Assembly (NCBI RefSeq): GCF_018417475.1
Contig: NZ_CP054856.1
Span: forward strand, 1,395,001 to 1,459,000
Direction: 5' to 3'
DNA from: Novosphingobium decolorationis
Lineage (GTDB): Bacteria > Pseudomonadota > Alphaproteobacteria > Sphingomonadales > Sphingomonadaceae
Length of the DNA stretch: 64,000 nucleotides
Under the pieces are notes generated by a model. It was not told the origin of the DNA and searched no databases. It saw only the letters and a program-made list of their open reading frames with translations. A program made the position numbers and the translations under genes. Below are positions 59,510 through 64,000 of this stretch, one piece after another (the stretch's first letter is position 1; each line of letters opens with the position of its first letter).

Positions 59510-60388
59510 TTATGCCCCCGCTTCTCGGGTTGTGTCACTCCCGCCCGCGTCCGCGCCATCGGGCGCGTCCTCCACGGCGGCGTCGATCCGGGGGTCCTCC
59601 TTGCCTGCAAGCGCAGCGCGCCCGCGCGGGCCGTTGAAATATTCCTGGATCCAGGGATGGTCGAGCGCGAGGAGCTCGGGGATCGTGCCCACCGCGATCA
59701 CTTTCTTGTCCGCCAGCACCGCCACCCGGTCGCAGATCGCATAGAGGGTGTCGAGATCGTGGGTGATGAGAAAGACGGTAAGCCCGAGCGTTTCCTTGAG
59801 CTCGCGCGTGAGATTGTCGAACGCGGCCGCGCCGATGGGGTCGAGCCCCGCGGTCGGCTCGTCGAGAAAGAGCAGTTCAGGATCGAGCGCCAAGGCGCGG
59901 GCAAGCCCGGCGCGCTTCTTCATGCCGCCCGAAAGCTCGCTCGGGAACTTGAACGCGGCCTCGTCGGGAAGGCCCGACAGGCGCACCTTGAAGCGCGCGA
60001 TTTCCTGGCGCAGGTGATCGGAAATCTCGGGGTAGAACTGCTTGAGCGGCACTTCCACGTTCTCGCCCACGGTGAGCGTGGAGAACAGCGCGCCGCCCTG
60101 GAACAGCACGCCCCAGCGCGAGCGGATGTCGATGTCGTCCTCGACGCCGCCTGTCATCATGTCGTGGCCCAGCACCTCGACCTCGCCGGAAGACGGCTGC
60201 TGCAGGCCGATGATCGAGCGCATCAGCACCGACTTGCCAGTGCCCGAGCCGCCGACGACGCCCAGGACCTCGCCGCGGCGGACCTTGAGCTCCAGCTCCT
60301 CGTGGATGACGTGCTCGCCAAAGGCGTTGGTGAGGCCGCGCACCTTGATCGGGTAGTCGCCCGAATAATCGTCGGTAAGGTCGGTCAT
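59510..60388 (-). CDS. MlaF-family ABC transporter ATPase
   Basis: This 292-aa cytoplasmic ATPase powers phospholipid transport. Walker A is GGSGTGKS (46-53), the signature LSGGMKKRAGLARAL, Walker B LLFLDEPTAGLDP and a H-loop TVFLITHDLD. The C-terminal about 45 residues are an acidic extension. Its ATG overlaps the permease stop codon (ATGA), implying coupled translation. Confidence 0.94.
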   Translation of the reverse strand: MTDLTDDYSGDYPIKVRGLTNAFGEHVIHEELELKVRRGEVLGVVGGSGTGKSVLMRSIIGLQQPSSGEVEVLGHDMMTGGVEDDIDIRSRWGVLFQGGALFSTLTVGENVEVPLKQFYPEISDHLRQEIARFKVRLSGLPDEAAFKFPSELSGGMKKRAGLARALALDPELLFLDEPTAGLDPIGAAAFDNLTRELKETLGLTVFLITHDLDTLYAICDRVAVLADKKVIAVGTIPELLALDHPWIQEYFNGPRGRAALAGKEDPRIDAAVEDAPDGADAGGSDTTREAGA

Positions 60389-61497
60389 TTCCAGCCGATC
60401 TCCGTGAAGAACACGGCGAAGAAGGCGTCGAGCACGATCACGGTGAAGATCGCGGTGACCACGGCCTGCGTGGTGCGCGTGCCCACTTCTTCCGCGTTGC
60501 CCGAGACGCGCATGCCCTGATAGCAGCCCGCGAGCGCCACGATCAGCGCGAAGACCGGGGCCTTGATGAAGCCGATCCACACGTCGGTCAGCGGCACCAC
60601 TTCCTGGGTGCGGCGCAGGAACGCGAAGAAGGGAATGTCGAGCGCGAAGTTCGAGATGAACGCGCCCCCGATGATCGAGCAGATCGCGGCGTAGAAGCCC
60701 AGGAGCGGCATCATGATCATCGCGGCGAGCACGCGCGGCAGGACCAGCGCCTCCATCGGCGAGACGCCGATGGTGCGCATCGCGTCCACTTCCTCGGTCA
60801 GCTTCATCGTGCCGATCTGCGCGGCGAAGGCCGAGCCCGAGCGGCCCGCGACCATGATCGCGGTCATCAGCACGCCAAGCTCGCGCATGGACAGGCGGCC
60901 CGTCAGGTTGATGGTGTAGAATTCCGCGCCGAACTGGGCGAGCTGCACCGCGCCCTGCTGGGCAATGACGATGCCGATGAGAAAGCTCATCAGGCCCACG
61001 ATCCACAGCGCGTTGACGCCCACGTGCTGCATGTGGTGGACCAGCGCCTTGCCGCGAAAGCGCGAGGGGTGCGCGATGGTGGTCCCAAAGGCGCAGATCA
61101 GTTCGCCCAGGAACCCGACCGTCTGGCCAAAGCCCCGGCCCCAGCCGCTGACGAGGATGCCCAGCTCGCCCACGCTGCGCCGCACGAAGGGCAGGCGCTC
61201 GGGCCGGGCATCGGCACCGTCGACATCGCCGATGGCCGCAAAGAGGCGCTTGGCGCGCTCGCTCGCGCCGGTGATCTCGATCCCGCGCTCGTGCGCGAAG
61301 TCGAGCGCGATCCAGGCGCCGGTGGTGTCGATGTCGGTCAGGCCCGAGATGTCGAGGCGCGAATAGGTGCCGTCGAGCTCCTTCAGGCGCTTTTCCAGAT
61401 CGCCGATGGCGTGGACGCGCAACGAACCGCTCAACGCCAGTACCGGCGCCTTGCCCCCGTCGCTCTCCGACACCGTGAAATCAGACCATTGTCGCAT
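60385..61497 (-). CDS. MlaE-family ABC permease with N-terminal STAS domain
   Basis: This 370-aa inner-membrane permease begins with a STAS domain (about residues 8-95; VLALSGSLRVHAIG and LDISGLTDIDTTGAWIALD), which takes the place of a separate MlaB. The MlaE domain follows with helices around NALWIVGLMSFLIGIVIAQQ, SMRELGVLMTAIMVAGRSGS and EEVDAMRTIGVSPMEALVLP. It starts the operon permease-ATPase-MCE-lipoprotein. It transports phospholipid, but the direction cannot be read. Confidence 0.94.
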   Translation of the reverse strand: MRQWSDFTVSESDGGKAPVLALSGSLRVHAIGDLEKRLKELDGTYSRLDISGLTDIDTTGAWIALDFAHERGIEITGASERAKRLFAAIGDVDGADARPERLPFVRRSVGELGILVSGWGRGFGQTVGFLGELICAFGTTIAHPSRFRGKALVHHMQHVGVNALWIVGLMSFLIGIVIAQQGAVQLAQFGAEFYTINLTGRLSMRELGVLMTAIMVAGRSGSAFAAQIGTMKLTEEVDAMRTIGVSPMEALVLPRVLAAMIMMPLLGFYAAICSIIGGAFISNFALDIPFFAFLRRTQEVVPLTDVWIGFIKAPVFALIVALAGCYQGMRVSGNAEEVGTRTTQAVVTAIFTVIVLDAFFAVFFTEIGWK

Positions 61498-61655
61498 GTT
61501 ATCTCGTGTGCGCCCGTAATGGGGAAGAACACCCTCCCCGGCAAGTGGTTCCCGGTCTGCGACGGAATGCGCCGCCGAGGGCGCATACCGCCCTGTGATT
61601 GCCGCTATGTGGCAGGCCGATAAGGCAAAACTGCGGCAGTGGGAACCGCTTGCGG

Positions 61656-61669
61656 TTGCAATCGTGCAA
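61656..61669. promoter_or_regulatory. TTGCA-N4-TGCAA palindrome upstream of valS
   Basis: TTGCA-ATCG-TGCAA has perfect arms, extended to 6 bp by flanking G and C. It lies 45 nt upstream of the valS start codon and shares its architecture with the clpB and SDR sites. Confidence 0.5.
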
Positions 61670-61713
61670 CTGGCCGCTTGCGCAAGGGGAAAGGCGCTGG
61701 CAAAGCCCGCCCC

Positions 61714-64000
61714 ATGACCGAGACCACGCCCGAAACCACGCCGGAAAGCACCCTCGACAAGACCTTCGATCCCGCCGCGATCGAGGCCCGTTGGTACGCG
61801 CACTGGGAAGAGACCGGCCTCTTCCGCCCCGAGCGCCCCGACGCGCAGCCCTTCACCATCGTCAACCCGCCGCCCAACGTGACGGGTTCGCTGCACATCG
61901 GCCACGCGCTCGACAACACGCTGCAGGACATCGTGATCCGCCACGAGCGCCTCAAGGGCAAGGACGCGCTGTGGGTGGTGGGCACCGACCATGCGGGCAT
62001 CGCCACGCAGATGGTGGTCGAGCGTCAGATGGAAGCGAGCCAGGACAAGCGCACCAACTATTCGCGCGAGGGCTTCGTCGAGAAGGTCTGGGAATGGAAG
62101 GCCGAGAGCGGCGGCACGATCACGCGCCAGCTGCGCCGCCTGGGCTGCTCGATGGACTGGAGCCGCGAGCAGTTCACCATGGACCCGCACTTTACAGAAG
62201 CCGTGGTCAAGGTCTTCGTGGACCTTTACAACGAGGGGCTCATCTACCGCGACAAGCGGCTGGTGAACTGGGACCCCAAGCTCAAGACCGCGATCTCCGA
62301 CCTTGAGGTCGAGACCCGCGAGGTCAAGGGCGGCTTCTGGCACTTCAAGTACCCGCTCGCCGATGGCGTGACGCTGGATAACGGGCAGGACTTCATCGAG
62401 GTCGCGACCACGCGCCCCGAAACGATGCTGGCCGACATGGCGGTTGCCGTGAACGCCGAGGACGAGCGCTACAAGAGCGTGATCGGCAAGGAGATCCTCC
62501 AGCCGATCACCGGGCGCCGCTTCCAGATCGTCGCCGACGAGCACGCCGATCCCGAACTGGGCTCGGGCGCGGTGAAGATCACCCCGGGGCATGACTTCAA
62601 CGACTTCGAAGTGGGCAAGCGCGCGGGCTTCAAGCCAGCCGAGATGCTCAACATGTTCGATGCCGACGCCAATGTCGTGCAGACCGAGGACGGCCTCGTC
62701 CCCGAGAAGTACCTTGGCATGGAACGCTTCGCCGCGCGCGAGGCGATCGTGGCCGAGATGAAGGAGCTGGGCTTCCTCATCCCCCACGTCGTCACCAAGA
62801 CGACCAAGGACGGTGAGACCGAAACCACCGAGATGGACGCCGAACCGCGCACCATCCAGACCCCCTACGGCGACCGTGGCGGCGTGGTGATCGAGCCCTG
62901 GCTGACCGACCAGTGGTACGTCGATGCGGCAACGCTGGCCAAGCCCGCCATCGCGGCGGTGCAGGACGGCCAGATCGAAGTTGTCCCCAAGACCTGGGAG
63001 AAGACCTACTTCAACTGGATGGACAACATCCAGCCCTGGTGCGTCTCGCGCCAGCTCTGGTGGGGCCACCGCATCCCGGCGTGGTATGCTGCAGATGGCA
63101 AGGTCTACGTCGCCGAGACCGAAGAGGCCGCGCAGGCGCTCGCGGGCGACGGCGTGGCGCTGACCCGCGACGAGGACGTGCTCGACACCTGGTTCTCCTC
63201 GGCGCTGTGGCCGTTTGCGACGCTGGGCTGGCCGGAAAAGACCGACCTCCTCGCCAAGCACTACCCCAACGACCTTCTGATCTCGGGCTTCGACATCCTG
63301 TTCTTCTGGTGCGCGCGCATGGCGATGCAGGGCCTGCACTTCATGGACGAGGTGCCCTGGAAGAAGCTGTACCTCCACGGCCTCGTGCGCGCCGCCGATG
63401 GCGCGAAGATGTCGAAGTCGAAGGGCAACGTGGTCGATCCGCTGGGCCTTATCGACCAGTACGGTGCCGACGCGCTGCGCTTCTTCATGGCCGCCATGGA
63501 AAGCCAGGGCCGCGACATCAAGATGGATGACAAGCGCATCGAGGGCTACCGCAACTTCGCCACGAAGCTGTGGAACGCGGCGCGCTTCTGCCAGTCGAAC
63601 GGCGTTGTCGCCTCGACCTCCGTCGCCGCGCCCGCCGCGACCTCGGCGGTCAACCGCTGGATCATCGGCGAAGTCGTCGACACCGTGGCCGAGCTCGACA
63701 AGGCCATGGCCGACATGCGCTTCGATGCCGCCGCGAACACGATCTACCATTTCGTGTGGGACAGCTTCTGCGACTGGTACATCGAACTGGTGAAGGGCAA
63801 CTTCGACGAAGAAACCCGCGCCGTCGCCGGCTGGGTGCTCGACCAGATCCTCGTCATGCTCCACCCCTTCATGCCCTTCGTCACCGAAGAGCTGTGGTCG
63901 AAGATGGGCGCGCGCGAGGCCGACCTGATCGTCTCGGCCTGGCCCGCCCCGGACGCCAGCGTGGACACCGCCGCCAAGGCCGAGGTCGAGTGGCTCATCG
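61714..64000 (+). CDS. valS: valyl-tRNA synthetase (3' end beyond window)
   Basis: This class I synthetase charges tRNA-Val and edits misactivated threonine. The window holds the first 762 codons with no stop. HIGH is at residues 61-64 ([10 protein letters not shown]), the CP1 editing domain lies about 180-385, [11 protein letters not shown] follows, and KMSKS is at 565-569 ([10 protein letters not shown]). The anticodon-binding domain has begun ([18 protein letters not shown]). The ATG at 61714 is chosen because family similarity begins within 15 residues. Confidence 0.97.
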   Translation, partial: MTETTPETTPESTLDKTFDPAAIEARWYAHWEETGLFRPERPDAQPFTIVNPPPNVTGSLHIGHALDNTLQDIVIRHERLKGKDALWVVGTDHAGIATQMVVERQMEASQDKRTNYSREGFVEKVWEWKAESGGTITRQLRRLGCSMDWSREQFTMDPHFTEAVVKVFVDLYNEGLIYRDKRLVNWDPKLKTAISDLEVETREVKGGFWHFKYPLADGVTLDNGQDFIEVATTRPETMLADMAVAVNAEDERYKSVIGKEILQPITGRRFQIVADEHADPELGSGAVKITPGHDFNDFEVGKRAGFKPAEMLNMFDADANVVQTEDGLVPEKYLGMERFAAREAIVAEMKELGFLIPHVVTKTTKDGETETTEMDAEPRTIQTPYGDRGGVVIEPWLTDQWYVDAATLAKPAIAAVQDGQIEVVPKTWEKTYFNWMDNIQPWCVSRQLWWGHRIPAWYAADGKVYVAETEEAAQALAGDGVALTRDEDVLDTWFSSALWPFATLGWPEKTDLLAKHYPNDLLISGFDILFFWCARMAMQGLHFMDEVPWKKLYLHGLVRAADGAKMSKSKGNVVDPLGLIDQYGADALRFFMAAMESQGRDIKMDDKRIEGYRNFATKLWNAARFCQSNGVVASTSVAAPAATSAVNRWIIGEVVDTVAELDKAMADMRFDAAANTIYHFVWDSFCDWYIELVKGNFDEETRAVAGWVLDQILVMLHPFMPFVTEELWSKMGAREADLIVSAWPAPDASVDTAAKAEVEWLI

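Noticed and set aside
60385..63864. 1159-aa minus-strand frame joining MlaE to the antisense of valS
   Set aside because: Only the last 370 residues (from 61497) are the real permease; the upstream part is the shadow of valS.

Overview
The window is high-GC chromosomal DNA of an alphaproteobacterium, most likely a sphingomonad (Sphingomonadales, Novosphingobium- or Erythrobacter-like). This is inferred from the 16S/ITS layout, two large TonB-dependent receptors, GatCAB, an ATP12-type chaperone, an S21 with an MQIMVRDN start and an Mla-type lipid transporter. The species cannot be fixed from the sequence alone. No phage, integrase, transposase gene or CRISPR array was seen.

Layout. 1-2750: the 5' part of a minus-strand rRNA operon (16S, tRNA-Ile, tRNA-Ala, start of 23S) with leader, boxA elements, a processing stem and a promoter candidate. 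3705-8798: secreted and surface proteins: an S8 protease with P-domain and RTX repeats, a small RTX protein and an OmpA-family protein. 9914-21754: an exopolysaccharide locus with a Wzy/O-antigen-ligase-like polymerase, two sulfotransferases, a frameshifted GT2 glycosyltransferase, an EEP-family protein, a polyprenyl-phosphate sugar transferase, a Wzx-like flippase and a GT4 glycosyltransferase. Together these suggest a Wzx/Wzy-made, probably sulfated polysaccharide. 22805-37526: two TonB-dependent receptors flank an SDR dehydrogenase, a TetR regulator, MTA phosphorylase, a glycerophosphodiesterase and three 2-oxoglutarate/Fe(II) oxygenase genes. 37658-52000: clpB, a DUF4197 protein, an M16 protease, two paralogous secreted proteins, gatB-(orphan membrane gene)-gatA-gatC, two FKBP isomerases and rpsU. 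52256-56398: a co-directional run crcB, pseudouridine synthase, HAD phosphatase, small membrane protein, ATP12 chaperone and an Nmad3-like protein. 56618-61497: an outer-membrane barrel and a four-gene Mla-type phospholipid transport operon. 61714-end: valS, cut by the window edge.

The strongest unexplained signal is a family of about 113-bp palindromic elements, each made of two related 20-nt terminal hairpins around a central stem. They occur only between genes, in both orientations, as whole copies, half copies and one tandem array of four with a 169-bp period. A second signal is a recurrent palindrome, TTGCA-N4-TGCAA, upstream of clpB (inside a heat-shock-type promoter), the SDR gene, a TonB receptor, valS and near the outer-membrane barrel gene.
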